Source: Spirochaetaceae bacterium (lineage in GTDB: Bacteria > Spirochaetota > Spirochaetia > DSM-27196 > SLAA01). From it: a stretch of DNA of 60,098 bases. The position numbers and the translations under genes are program-made. Of this stretch, positions 22,286 to 31,050 are shown one piece after another. Each line of letters opens with the position of its first letter. Within the stretch, counting starts at the first letter, position 1. The notes under the pieces were generated by a model. It had not been told where the DNA came from, made no database searches, and saw only the letters and a list, made by a program, of their open reading frames with translations. The DNA lies in contig PUPD01000227.1 of assembly GCA_003552985.1 (NCBI GenBank), positions 1 to 60,098 of the forward strand. Reading direction: 5' to 3'.

Positions 22286-23569
22286 TCAGGCCGAAGAGCC
22301 GCGTTCAGACGCGCCGAGGATGCGCTCGAGCCCTTCCGAACTGCGAATAAGCGCCCGTGCGACATGGAACGCTGTCTTCCACTCACCACCCTTGTCGGTG
22401 GTTACAGGCCGGAAAGAGGCAGGGTCAACCTCCGAATACCAGTCACCGTGATCGTGATCGATTTGAAAAGCCCGGATCCAGTTCCACTCCGTCAGGACAG
22501 CTTCGACATACCTGTCTTCGGAAGTCAGCTCAATCATATCTACCAGAGCGTTCAACAGCTCGGCCTGCGTCCACCAGCTGCGGACCATCCGGTCGTCTGC
22601 AAGGTTTGACGCATGCTCTACTCGGCCGGCCATGGGACCATAACTCGCCAAGCCCCCGTTGTTGGGGTCGAAACCGTACTCCAAGGCGTGGTCAACCAGT
22701 CTTTGAACCGGGCCGCCGTAATGGTTCCACGATACGTGCAGCAATTGTCCAGCTTTAATCAGCAACCATGCTAACTCGACGTTCAGCCCATACGATGTTG
22801 TAAACCTACCCTGCGAATCGGGGACTGCATTCCACTGCGAATCGAACGCGGTCACGGTGCCTCCGTGGTTGGGATCAAGACCTTTTGACAAGATCAGGTT
22901 GAAGACCTTGCGCAACGCAGCGAGGTGCCGGTCATCCCCGGAGACCTCCGACAGATACGCGATTCCTTCGAGGACGTTCGTATGCATGTCAATGGTTTTG
23001 ATCGCTCCGTTCTCACTCAAATGCATTTGCTCGGCGTTTAGGACCGGCCAATCTTGTCCGTCAAAATCCTCCCTGTAGCCCATCTCGCCGTCGGCCGCTT
23101 CGATCTGAAGCAATTCAAAAAGCCCTCCGGCCGTCTCCAATACATCCGGCCGTCCCGAGCTGTCAGCGTACGCCGACAATCCAGTGAGGGCATACGCATG
23201 CACGTCGGTGTTCTTCCGTCGCGACAGCGGTTTGCCGTCGCGCGTCACTGTGAAGTAGTACCCGCCGTTTTCCTGATCACGGAAACACGTCTCAATGAAC
23301 TCGAAGGTTGCAGCTGCGAGATCGAGATAGCCTCTATCGTTCAGTCCAAAGTCGTGTGCCCAGGACAGCGCCGCAAGCATGCGAACCTGCATCATAAGAT
23401 ACTTCGGAGCAGTCTCCAATCGGCGTCCGAGTCGATCCACACGTGTCAAGAACCCGCCGTGATCGGCATCCCAGGCGTGCTCCGCCCAAAAAGGCATCAC
23501 ACTGTCCGCCAGGTTCGCCCTTGCCTCCCTGCGACACTGCTCCAACGCTGCGCTTCTGCTGTGATCCAT
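22286..23569 (-). CDS. AGE-family epimerase/isomerase-like protein lacking one catalytic His
   Basis: A 427-residue (alpha/alpha)6-barrel protein of the N-acylglucosamine 2-epimerase / cellobiose 2-epimerase family. Motifs include GGYYFTVTRDGKPLSRRKNTDVHAYAL and KTIDMHTNVLEGI. The second catalytic His is kept (H402 in EWKTAFHVAR). At the first site, normally SYGHDIE or PGHxIE, this protein reads SYGLNVE, with Leu262 in place of His. That makes ordinary 2-epimerisation doubtful. It may be an isomerase, a hydrolase-like relative or inactive. It follows the other AGE gene by 35 bases and is cytoplasmic (no signal peptide). Confidence 0.8.
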   Translation of the reverse strand: MDHSRSAALEQCRREARANLADSVMPFWAEHAWDADHGGFLTRVDRLGRRLETAPKYLMMQVRMLAALSWAHDFGLNDRGYLDLAAATFEFIETCFRDQENGGYYFTVTRDGKPLSRRKNTDVHAYALTGLSAYADSSGRPDVLETAGGLFELLQIEAADGEMGYREDFDGQDWPVLNAEQMHLSENGAIKTIDMHTNVLEGIAYLSEVSGDDRHLAALRKVFNLILSKGLDPNHGGTVTAFDSQWNAVPDSQGRFTTSYGLNVELAWLLIKAGQLLHVSWNHYGGPVQRLVDHALEYGFDPNNGGLASYGPMAGRVEHASNLADDRMVRSWWTQAELLNALVDMIELTSEDRYVEAVLTEWNWIRAFQIDHDHGDWYSEVDPASFRPVTTDKGGEWKTAFHVARALIRSSEGLERILGASERGSSA

Positions 23570-23604
23570 AGCTCTACCTCACAACTCTCTTTGAAGTTTG
23601 CCGC

Positions 23605-24849
23605 TCAATGCCGACCATCTGCAGGGGGAACGCCATTGTCACGGTGGCGTCGCATCTCTTCCAGCAGTTGGTAGCAATACAACTGCATGCGGGGCAGATG
23701 GAAAGGCCCCTTCCAGAGATTGCCTTTCAGTGGTGTCGAGAGGCGCCCGTCGCGGTGAAAATACCCGAACCATTCGCCGTACTCATCGTCCGGGAACAGT
23801 GAGTACGTCCAATCGTGAATCTGCTCGTGCATTCGTTGATACTTGGGGTCATCGGTCAGGAAATAAGCCAGTAGCGTCGCGATAATCGTCTCGTTCTGCG
23901 GCCACCAAAACTTCATATCGTGATGGTACTCGGTACACGGCCGATTCGTGACGTCCCGGAAATAGATTATCCCTCCATATTCCTGATCCCATCCCAAGTC
24001 CCAGGCCCAATCGAGCATTTTGCAGCCAAGCGCGATCAGCCGCGCGTCACCGCCTCGCAGCCGTGCTTCGTGGAGAATGAACCATGCAACTTCGATTACG
24101 TGCCCGGGGGTTACAAGCCTGCCGTCGAAGTGGTCCAGGTACTCTCCGTTGCTGCCCACATGCTCAAGTACGATACCCTCATCTTCACGCACGAACTCGG
24201 TGGCAACTTCGGCTATTGCGTCGTCTATCCAGGCATCGCAGGATGAATCGGGCCGCGCCAGACGGAGCACCTGTGCGATATTGATCCTCAGCATGCACGA
24301 CCCGAGCGACTTCATCGGCCGCGTCGAGGCGTCGACCTTTGGCGACAGCCGCGTTGGGTTATTGGAATAATCCAGAATGAACCGCATCAGATCAAAGGCT
24401 CGGTCTATTTTCGCCTCATCACCGGCGGCCCTCCCGTAGGCAGCAAACGCCGACACCGCAAATCCTTCGGTCGCCAGATACCGTCGCTTGCGCAGCGGTT
24501 TTCCCTCTCGCGTAACCTGAAAGAACATTTTGCCGTCGTCGTCGAACCCAAAGCGTTCGATGAACTCCAACCCATGTTTCGCGGCGTCAAGCCATTCACG
24601 GCGGGGCTCGACCTCCGCATAGAGAGTTGACAACAGCCAAACGAAGCGCGATTGGATCCACATGCCTTTGTCGGTGTCAAGAACAGACCCATCACGATCA
24701 AGGCAGAACAAGAATCCCCCGGCTTCCCTATCCACGCTATGACGCAGCCAGAACGGAACGGTATCCTCCAAGAGACCGCTTCGGTATACCCGGAGAAGCT
24801 CTTCCATGCGGGCCGTTGTCAAGGCCTGGTAGCGTGCGTCGTTTCTCAT
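23605..24849 (-). CDS. N-acylglucosamine 2-epimerase (AGE family)
   Basis: A 414-residue member of the AGE (renin-binding protein) family, which interconverts N-acetylglucosamine and N-acetylmannosamine. Both catalytic His are visible: H250 in TPGHVIEVAWFIL and H384 in KGPFHLPR, at nearly the same numbers as in pig AGE. The substrate-site segment MKFWWPQNETIIA is also present. The ATG follows AGGAGACAAGAG. It lies 91 bases after the permease gene, in an operon with the importer, which points to processing of an imported N-acyl amino sugar. Confidence 0.85.
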   Translation of the reverse strand: MRNDARYQALTTARMEELLRVYRSGLLEDTVPFWLRHSVDREAGGFLFCLDRDGSVLDTDKGMWIQSRFVWLLSTLYAEVEPRREWLDAAKHGLEFIERFGFDDDGKMFFQVTREGKPLRKRRYLATEGFAVSAFAAYGRAAGDEAKIDRAFDLMRFILDYSNNPTRLSPKVDASTRPMKSLGSCMLRINIAQVLRLARPDSSCDAWIDDAIAEVATEFVREDEGIVLEHVGSNGEYLDHFDGRLVTPGHVIEVAWFILHEARLRGGDARLIALGCKMLDWAWDLGWDQEYGGIIYFRDVTNRPCTEYHHDMKFWWPQNETIIATLLAYFLTDDPKYQRMHEQIHDWTYSLFPDDEYGEWFGYFHRDGRLSTPLKGNLWKGPFHLPRMQLYCYQLLEEMRRHRDNGVPPADGRH

Positions 24850-24940
24850 CTCTTGTCTCCTGTTTACCGCTGCTGTGAGTCTGTAGGTGCCGTGCGCATA
24901 TTCTTGCCGCAGAACAAGGCGACGTTCAGAGCACGGCCGC

Positions 24941-25786
24941 TTATCCCTTTACGGCCCCCGCGGTCATTCCCTGGATGATCGTTCGCTGCGCAACGAAAAT
25001 GAAGATCATCGTCGGTATACTCGCCATCGTAATCGCAGCCGCCATAGGTCCCCAGGCGACAGCGTAGGATGTAATAAAGAACGAGGTCCCTACGGGAGCA
25101 GTGATCACCCGGCGGAAGCTAAGCACTACCGCAAATATGAACTCGTTCCAACTCAGGATAAAGCCCAGAATCGCAACCGCCGCGATTCCCGGTTTGATCG
25201 TCGGTATAAGAATGCGAAACAGCAACTGCGGAGTGGTAGCGCCATCGACGATTGCCGCTTCCTCGAGCTCTTTCGGCAACTCCTGAACGAACCCTACCAG
25301 CAACAGCAAAGCCGTCGGCGAAATGAAAAGCGTATGCATCAGTATTATCGCGAGGTGCGTGTCGATAAGGTTGAAGCGGCTGAAAACCACGTACACTGGA
25401 ATGGCAAAGCTTAACGCCGGCATCAAGCGCACAAGCAAGGTAGTACCAAGGACGAAATCACCGAGCCCCCGGTATCGAACAATGCTGTACGCAGCCGGTA
25501 CGGTAATAAACAATGCTGCAGCCACTGAGCCCAACGCAATCACCAGACTGTTATACAGATAGACGCCGAAATTATACCCCCCGGTTGCTATCGCTACGAG
25601 ATAGTTGACCATTGTGGGCTCGAATATCCATTTCGGCGGCGAGACCGAGATATCGGCCGGCGTCATAAACGAGGTTCGTATGTTGGTTATGATCCCGATC
25701 AGGAAGACCAGAATGACGATGAGAACCGTTAGTGCGGTCAATCCGGCCCCGATTCGCCGGCGTGTAGACTTGGTCATGTTGATCAT
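24941..25786 (-). CDS. Carbohydrate ABC transporter permease, MalG type
   Basis: A 281-residue inner-membrane permease with about six hydrophobic segments. The EAA loop that contacts the ATPase reads ELEEAAIVDGATTPQLLFRILIPTIKPG (about residues 190-215). The C-terminus GMTAGAVKG is characteristic of MalG-like CUT1 permeases. The start overlaps the MalF-type gene by four bases (ATGA). No ATP-binding subunit is encoded nearby, so it must share a general one of the MsmK/UgpC type. Confidence 0.92.
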   Translation of the reverse strand: MINMTKSTRRRIGAGLTALTVLIVILVFLIGIITNIRTSFMTPADISVSPPKWIFEPTMVNYLVAIATGGYNFGVYLYNSLVIALGSVAAALFITVPAAYSIVRYRGLGDFVLGTTLLVRLMPALSFAIPVYVVFSRFNLIDTHLAIILMHTLFISPTALLLLVGFVQELPKELEEAAIVDGATTPQLLFRILIPTIKPGIAAVAILGFILSWNEFIFAVVLSFRRVITAPVGTSFFITSYAVAWGPMAAAITMASIPTMIFIFVAQRTIIQGMTAGAVKG

Positions 25787-26655
25787 CGCACCCCCCTGAT
25801 CATCCGTCTCACGAGCAGGAGCGCCGGTATCAGCAGCATCAAGGCGATAAGGAATGAAGCAGCATTCGCCACACCGAAATCACTGCGCTCGAACGCCCGG
25901 CGATACACAAAAATACTGACGCTCTGCGTAAACGTGCCGGGCCCACCTCCTGTGAGGGCGAAAACCATCTCAAAGATCACGAAGTTCTGCAGCAGACGCT
26001 CAGCAAAGGTTATACCGAGAATCGGAAAAATCGACGGCAAGGTGACGTTACGCCACCGCTGCCAGACACTGCAGCCGTCCACCGTAGCGGCTTCCAGCGT
26101 GTCTCGATTCACTCCCTGCATTGCCGAGTATGCATTCAGGAACACCATCGGGGTTCTGTTCACGACGTTCGCCCAGACCAAGGTATAGAAGACAAACCGC
26201 ATTCCGAGCAGTGCCGTCGTTCCCGTTATGCCACTCAGCAGATACGACACCGGCCCGACAGCCTCGTGAAACAACAAACGGAACATCGTTCCCATCAGCA
26301 CCGGCGAAATCATCAAAGGCAACATGTAGAGCGTTATGGCAAGCCCTTTCGCCGGAAACCGGCGGTTGTAAAGAGTTGCAACGCTGACGCCGATTAGCAT
26401 TTCCACAGCCACTGAGCTCAGCGCAAAACCCAGACTCCATCTGAGCGCGTACCGAAACCCGCTCGACTCGAGTATCAATAGGTAATTGTCAAACCCTACC
26501 CAACTCGGCCGATGCAAGGTAGCCAGCCTGGCATGATGCAGGCTCAGCCAAGCACCGTAGAGCATCGGAACGAGTGAAAACGCCAATAACCATAGAATCA
26601 GGGGCATAAGCAGGAGTATTGAAACCCGCCGACGATGCCTGCTTAAGTCCTGCAT
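25783..26655 (-). CDS. Carbohydrate ABC transporter permease, MalF type
   Basis: A 290-residue permease beginning MQDLSRHRRRVSILLLMPLI. I prefer the ATG at 26655, ten bases after GAGGTG, over the longer track start, whose first 34 residues are not membrane-like and unusual. Six hydrophobic segments are readable. The EAA loop is DTLEAATVDGCSVWQRWRNVTLPSIFP. It pairs with the MalG-type gene by ATGA overlap. A 361-base spacer with stem-loops separates it from the binding-protein gene. Confidence 0.9.
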   Translation of the reverse strand: MQDLSRHRRRVSILLLMPLILWLLAFSLVPMLYGAWLSLHHARLATLHRPSWVGFDNYLLILESSGFRYALRWSLGFALSSVAVEMLIGVSVATLYNRRFPAKGLAITLYMLPLMISPVLMGTMFRLLFHEAVGPVSYLLSGITGTTALLGMRFVFYTLVWANVVNRTPMVFLNAYSAMQGVNRDTLEAATVDGCSVWQRWRNVTLPSIFPILGITFAERLLQNFVIFEMVFALTGGGPGTFTQSVSIFVYRRAFERSDFGVANAASFLIALMLLIPALLLVRRMIRGVR

Positions 26656-26892
26656 TTCAAATAACACCTCGCTGTTCTTGGGGGATTCTGGAGTTCCCGT
26701 GGGATCAAAGGCCTGCAATGCGCACCACCGCGCATGCTGCATGCAAGGCCACCGCACCGCCTAGGGAACACGTTAAGTATACCACAATTTCTGATGCTGC
26801 GACTCAGCTACTTACGGCGGATCACCGTTCAATCCGCAATCCGGTCCGGGGCCGAGCTGAGGTCTCAGCGGTAAGCCCGTTTGCGCAATGAT

Positions 26893-26942
26893 CTGAGCCT
26901 GCCTTCACTGGCGAGGATCACCCCCGTGCGAGGCAGGCCCAG
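26893..26942. repeat. Inverted repeat, 11 of 12 pairs, in the transporter spacer
   Basis: CTGAGCCTGCCT pairs with AGGCAGGCCCAG with one mismatch; the loop is 26 bases. No T-run follows on either strand, so it looks more like an mRNA-stabilising or processing structure than an intrinsic terminator. Confidence 0.6.
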
Positions 26943-26947
26943 ACGAT

Positions 26948-26998
26948 CTTGAACGTCAGCACGCCTTCACGCCGGCTCCGGGCAGCACGGCGTTCAAG
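26948..26998. repeat. Inverted repeat CTTGAACG / CGTTCAAG in the transporter spacer
   Basis: Eight perfect outer pairs close to a GC-rich interior that includes GCAGCACGG and TCAGCACGCC. It is the first structure downstream of the binding-protein stop codon on the minus strand. No T-run is present. Confidence 0.55.
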
Positions 26999-27016
26999 CG
27001 GGATGCGGCATCGTGC

Positions 27017-28432
27017 TTAGTCAGCAGCCAACTCTCCTGCTTCGATATCGGCCATCACCTGATCTATTTCCCGCTGGGCTTCCCTTTGCAGACCCGAAAG
27101 CGCGGTATCAAAGTCGACACTACCGGTCCAGGCATCCGAAAGATACTCCGCAGCCATCACCTCGATTGCGCCGGTTTGCGGCGGCAAGGCCCGGCCATAG
27201 CGTCCGAGCACGCCGGCCATGACGTCAAAGTCAGGACGAAGGTCGGTCAGCCCGGCCAATATGTCTTCGACCGGAGGTATACCACCCGCTTCGCCATAGA
27301 TCTGGTTCGCTTCGTCGGTGAAGAGCCAGGTCAAGAATATCGCGGTTTGCTCCTTGTGGCGTGAGTTCGGATTGAGCGCATAACCGAGCGAGTGGTTGTA
27401 GCTGAAGCGGCCTTCCGGACCAGCCGGCGGCGCAACAATACCGAACTTGCCCTGCATCGGTGAGTCCTCGGTTTCGATAACGGTCGAGTAAGCAGCGTTC
27501 CAATGGACGCCCATCGCAACCTGACCGGCGAGCATCGCCTCGTTAGCTTCCGGATACTCCCCTGTGACAGACCCGGGAGGAGTGAGCCCCTGGTCGAACT
27601 TGGTATGCCAGATGCGCAATGCTTCGCGCGCCGCGTCGGTGTCAAACACGACGTTCCCGTCGTCATCATACCAATCACCACCGTAACCCCAATACGCGTT
27701 GGTCCACAGGAAACCGGTGGGCCCCATCACCCGTCCGTGCGTAAATGTTCCGTACTCAGTTGGGGAGTCCGGGTTGTACTCTTGCGTAAAGAAGTAAGCT
27801 GCGGCCAAATAGTCATCCCAGGTCCAATCATCAGGATCCTTGGGGTCAAGCGCTTCACCGACATACTCTGCGCTGATCTCCCGATACAGCTCCTGCCACT
27901 CCTCGTTCTCAAGCAGTTCTTCAATGAGGTCCCGGCGATAGTACAGGTAATGAACGCTTACATCGCGCGGGACACCCATCAGTTGGTCGCGATAATAGTA
28001 AGGCGACATAACGCCGCTCATAAAGTTGTCCGGAGAGGCGCCCCACGGGTTAGTTTCAGGATTCTCGATATACTCATCGAGCGGCTCCAAGAACGGCAGA
28101 TAGCGGCCGTAACGCACACTTCCTATCTGAAACACATCAACTTCGGAGCTCCCGGCGGCCATGATCGCTTCCTGCCTCAGATGCATTTGATCACGTCCGA
28201 ACAGGACCACCGACACGTAGATGCCTTTTTCAGGGCCGATCTCACTGTTCCAATGGTTGGCAACGGATTCAAACGCATCGGATTCGGGTCCGGGCCACAG
28301 GATGATCTGGACGGTCACATCACCGTCCACCTCCTCTGCGGCACCACGCGCAAACAGCGCAGCCACTGCAAAGACCGAAACCATCACAACGACGCCGGCA
28401 ATTAGCAGGCGACGCAATCGGTATCTTTTCAT
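27017..28432 (-). CDS. Sugar ABC transporter substrate-binding protein
   Basis: A 471-residue periplasmic binding protein of the MalE-like family 1. The signal peptide MKRYRLRRLLIAGVVVMVSVFAVAALFARG is followed by AAEEVDGDVTVQIILWPG; there is no lipobox Cys, and cleavage by signal peptidase I after ARG is likely. Typical segments are QEAIMAAGSSEVDVFQIG and GIVAPPAGPEGRFSYNHSLGYALNPNS. AAGGAGG precedes the ATG. It is first in the operon with two permeases, two AGE-family proteins and the DUF3604-like protein. The ligand is not known. Confidence 0.92.
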   Translation of the reverse strand: MKRYRLRRLLIAGVVVMVSVFAVAALFARGAAEEVDGDVTVQIILWPGPESDAFESVANHWNSEIGPEKGIYVSVVLFGRDQMHLRQEAIMAAGSSEVDVFQIGSVRYGRYLPFLEPLDEYIENPETNPWGASPDNFMSGVMSPYYYRDQLMGVPRDVSVHYLYYRRDLIEELLENEEWQELYREISAEYVGEALDPKDPDDWTWDDYLAAAYFFTQEYNPDSPTEYGTFTHGRVMGPTGFLWTNAYWGYGGDWYDDDGNVVFDTDAAREALRIWHTKFDQGLTPPGSVTGEYPEANEAMLAGQVAMGVHWNAAYSTVIETEDSPMQGKFGIVAPPAGPEGRFSYNHSLGYALNPNSRHKEQTAIFLTWLFTDEANQIYGEAGGIPPVEDILAGLTDLRPDFDVMAGVLGRYGRALPPQTGAIEVMAAEYLSDAWTGSVDFDTALSGLQREAQREIDQVMADIEAGELAAD

Positions 28433-28757
28433 GTTTCTGTCCTCCTTGTTTCTTCCTTACTTTCACACACCTTGGTGTTTTTAGGCGGAATCCGCACCCC
28501 GCCCCTTCTCAGACCAGCTGTTACTCTACCCGGATCACCTCCCCCGACCGGTTCGGCTCGGACCGCAAAGCAGCTTGCTTACCCTGGTTTGCCGCCGCCT
28601 GTCTAACCGGCCGCCACATTCTCAGTAATATTTTTCTAACTGTTTTGTCAACTTCTATATGAACAAATACTACAATTGAGCTGAGCCGCTGTCAATGTGA
28701 TTTCGGCAAATGGCCGGCGCATCATTTTGTAAGAGCTCCAACCACCCACGAATTGGG

Positions 28758-28786
28758 TTGCACATCGCGAGATCGCGTGACATTAT
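28758..28786 (+). promoter_or_regulatory. Promoter for the DUF4954 gene with an internal inverted repeat
   Basis: TTGCAC (28758-28763) and CATTAT (28781-28786) are 17 bases apart. The spacer holds CGCGA-GA-TCGCG (28766-28777), an operator-like inverted repeat between the -35 and -10. Confidence 0.5.
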
Positions 28787-28789
28787 CAT

Positions 28790-28827
28790 CGATGCAGTGT
28801 TACAGATCACCACGATGCAGTGTACAG
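28790..28827. repeat. Imperfect direct repeat just downstream of the DUF4954 promoter
   Basis: CGATGCAGTGTTACAG (28790) and CGATGCAGTGTACAG (28813) are nearly identical and start 23 bases apart, about two helical turns. They lie between the predicted transcription start and the ATG, where a repressor could bind. Confidence 0.6.
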
Positions 28828-28836
28828 CGGAGTGAT

Positions 28837-30969
28837 ATGACGGTAAAGACGCCCCTCGAACGCCTCGGGTACGGGTTCATCCCGGAACAGTACTTACCCC
28901 CAGGCCGAGATGAGTATTATCTACGGAATGAACAGTCGAACGGCGTACGGTACCGCGATCTCACCACTGCCGAGATCGCCCGGCTTGAAGCGAACGGCAA
29001 CCGTGCCGTCCACTGGGGAGACGTGAAGGTTGAGGACGGGTTTGACCCCGATCTGATACAGGGCAGCCGGTTCTACGGATTGGTCCGAATTCGAAGCCTC
29101 GGGCAGTACTATCTTACTTTTCACGACCTAAAGGCGCCGGTCGGTATCTATGACAGCACGATCATCTCTTCCGACATCGGCGCCGACACTTCAATCACGA
29201 AGGTCGGATACCTGTCTCATTACATCATCCGCGACCGGACGGTTATCGCGCAGGTGGACGAGATTGCCTGCACCAATCATAGCAAGTTCGGCAATGGAAC
29301 CTTGAAAGAAGGGGAGCCCGAAGACGTCCGCATATGGATTGAGCTAGGCAACGAAAACGGCGGCCGCAAGGTACTTCCGTTCAACGGCATGACATCAGCC
29401 GACGCTTACCTATGGTACAAATACCGCGACGATGAAACCCTCATGCAACGCTTTAAGGCGATGACAGAGCGGGAACTCGATCCGCGACGTGGCTACTACG
29501 GCGTAATCGGCAGCGGTTCCGTGATTAAGAGCTGTAGGATAATCAAAGACGTCTTCATCGGTGACAGCGCGTACATCAAGGGCGCGAACAAGCTCAAGAA
29601 TCTTACGATCAACAGCAACCCCAAGGAGCCCACTCAGATCGGTGAAGGGGTGGAACTGGTCAATGGCATTATTGAAGCAGGATCTCGAGTCTTTTATGGG
29701 GTCAAAGCGGTGCGGTTCTATCTGGCTGCTCACGCTTCACTGAAGTACGGCGCACGGCTCCTTAACTCTTATCTAGGAGAGAACTCCACCATTTCATGCT
29801 GCGAGGTGTTGAATTCCTTGATTTTCCCGGCGCATGAGCAACACCACAACAACTCCTTTCTCTGTGCCGCCGCGGTGCTCGGCCAGTCTAACCTCGCTGC
29901 GGGGGCCACGCTCGGCTCAAACCACAACTCGCGTAGCAATGACGGCGAAGTGCTGGCAGGCCGAGGCTTTTGGCCCGGGCTATGTGTCAGCATCAAACAC
30001 AATTGCAGGTTCGCATCTTTTTCGTTGCTCACCAAAGCCGATTATCCGTCAGAGATGCTGATACCTCTGCCATTTGCACTCGTTTCGCGCGACGAGACCG
30101 AGAACCGCCTCCTTATTCTTCCGGCTTACTGGTTTCGGCACAACATGTATGCGCTCGCCCGAAACGCCTGGAAGTTCAAAGCCCGTGATAAGCGAGTGGT
30201 CCGCAAGCTCCTGATTGAGACTGATTATCTTGCACCGGATACAGCTGAGGAAATGTTCGCGGCCTTGGAGTTTCTCGAACAACACATTGGAACTAAGCGT
30301 CTACATTCAGCGGAAGGCGATGAACCGTTCACGCTGCCGGCAGGGCTGCTCGAACGGTCTAACCAATCGCCGCTACTGCTGAAGGCACGGACCGGATACG
30401 AAACGTACCGAAAGATGATACATCTGTACGCGATGAAGTCACTGGTGATCTGGGCCGGCGAGACCGGCAGAGAGTTGCCGGAGATTCCGGCTGAGCTCCG
30501 GGATGCAACGCGTGATTCGTGGGTCAACCTGGGCGGTCAGATGGTTCCCAGCGCACGTGTTGCTCGGTTGCGCGAAGACGTAAAGGAAGGCGTTCTTGCA
30601 ACCTGGGAAGCGCTCCACCAGCGGTATGAGGAGCTCGCAGGGCTGTACTCCATCGACAGAGCGCGACATGCTTTTGCATCGCTCTGCGCTTTGCATGACA
30701 CCTCACCCGAGACTCTCGCTCCCGGCGAGCTGGTCGGTCACCTGCGAGACGCCATACAGTTCAATCGTGAATTGGTAGCCGGGGTTCGCGAGAGCCGCGC
30801 CAAAGACTACACTGAGCCGTTTCGCGCAATCACGTATGATTCTCCGGAAGAGATGGCTGAGGTGATCGGCACGCTCGAAAGCAACGAGTTCATTCGCCAC
30901 GCCGAAGCCGCGGCGCGGGATTTCGAGCGGGAGGCAGGCCGGGTATGCCCGGATTTCGTCTCGCCATAA
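28837..30969 (+). CDS. DUF4954 family protein with left-handed beta-helix-like repeats
   Basis: A 710-residue protein. I choose the ATG at 28837 (MTVKTPLERLGYGF), which has GGAG eight bases upstream, over the track start. The N-terminal third contains EIARLEANGNRAVHW and a string of short beta repeats such as IYDSTIISSDIGADTSITKVGYLSHYIIRD; a second block is VIGSGSVIKSCRIIKDVFIGDSAYIKG. The signature stretch AAVLGQSNLAAGATLGSNHNSRSNDGE follows. This pattern matches DUF4954, known from spirochaetes and Bacteroidetes, whose biochemical role I cannot name; the repeats resemble those of sugar-nucleotide-linked acyl or nucleotidyl transferases. It is followed by the sulfatase gene after 48-81 bases. 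Confidence 0.75.
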   Translation: MTVKTPLERLGYGFIPEQYLPPGRDEYYLRNEQSNGVRYRDLTTAEIARLEANGNRAVHWGDVKVEDGFDPDLIQGSRFYGLVRIRSLGQYYLTFHDLKAPVGIYDSTIISSDIGADTSITKVGYLSHYIIRDRTVIAQVDEIACTNHSKFGNGTLKEGEPEDVRIWIELGNENGGRKVLPFNGMTSADAYLWYKYRDDETLMQRFKAMTERELDPRRGYYGVIGSGSVIKSCRIIKDVFIGDSAYIKGANKLKNLTINSNPKEPTQIGEGVELVNGIIEAGSRVFYGVKAVRFYLAAHASLKYGARLLNSYLGENSTISCCEVLNSLIFPAHEQHHNNSFLCAAAVLGQSNLAAGATLGSNHNSRSNDGEVLAGRGFWPGLCVSIKHNCRFASFSLLTKADYPSEMLIPLPFALVSRDETENRLLILPAYWFRHNMYALARNAWKFKARDKRVVRKLLIETDYLAPDTAEEMFAALEFLEQHIGTKRLHSAEGDEPFTLPAGLLERSNQSPLLLKARTGYETYRKMIHLYAMKSLVIWAGETGRELPEIPAELRDATRDSWVNLGGQMVPSARVARLREDVKEGVLATWEALHQRYEELAGLYSIDRARHAFASLCALHDTSPETLAPGELVGHLRDAIQFNRELVAGVRESRAKDYTEPFRAITYDSPEEMAEVIGTLESNEFIRHAEAAARDFEREAGRVCPDFVSP

Positions 30970-31050
30970 CGCCGGTGCTTGGCTGTCCGCATGAGTCCCA
31001 ACGCCGATTGAGCCGTTGTGCAGCGTAGGGATCCTAACTATGATCGATTC

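Larger units (their letters stand above)
26656..27016 (-). other. 361-base spacer between binding-protein and permease genes with several inverted repeats
   Basis: No gene is supported. The spacer contains two long inverted repeats close to the binding-protein stop (26893-26942 and 26948-26998) and a short palindrome GCTGAG-GT-CTCAGC at 26856-26869. A TATACT hexamer on the minus strand near 26773 has no convincing -35 partner. The arrangement resembles processing or stabilising structures that raise binding-protein mRNA over permease mRNA in maltose-type operons. Confidence 0.6.
28433..28836. other. 404-base divergent intergenic region
   Basis: It separates the minus-strand importer operon from the plus-strand DUF4954 gene. 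A plus-strand promoter lies at 28758-28786 with operator-like repeats. On the minus strand a TTGACA (28646-28651) sits in an AT-rich stretch, but the best -10 options (TATTAC at 15 bases, TTACTG at 17) are weak, as expected for a regulated promoter. No additional gene is supported. Confidence 0.6.

Noticed and set aside
26768-26780. Promoter with TATACT before the first MalF-type gene
   Set aside because: The -10 is good but no -35-like hexamer is found at 16-18 bases, so it was not listed as a feature.
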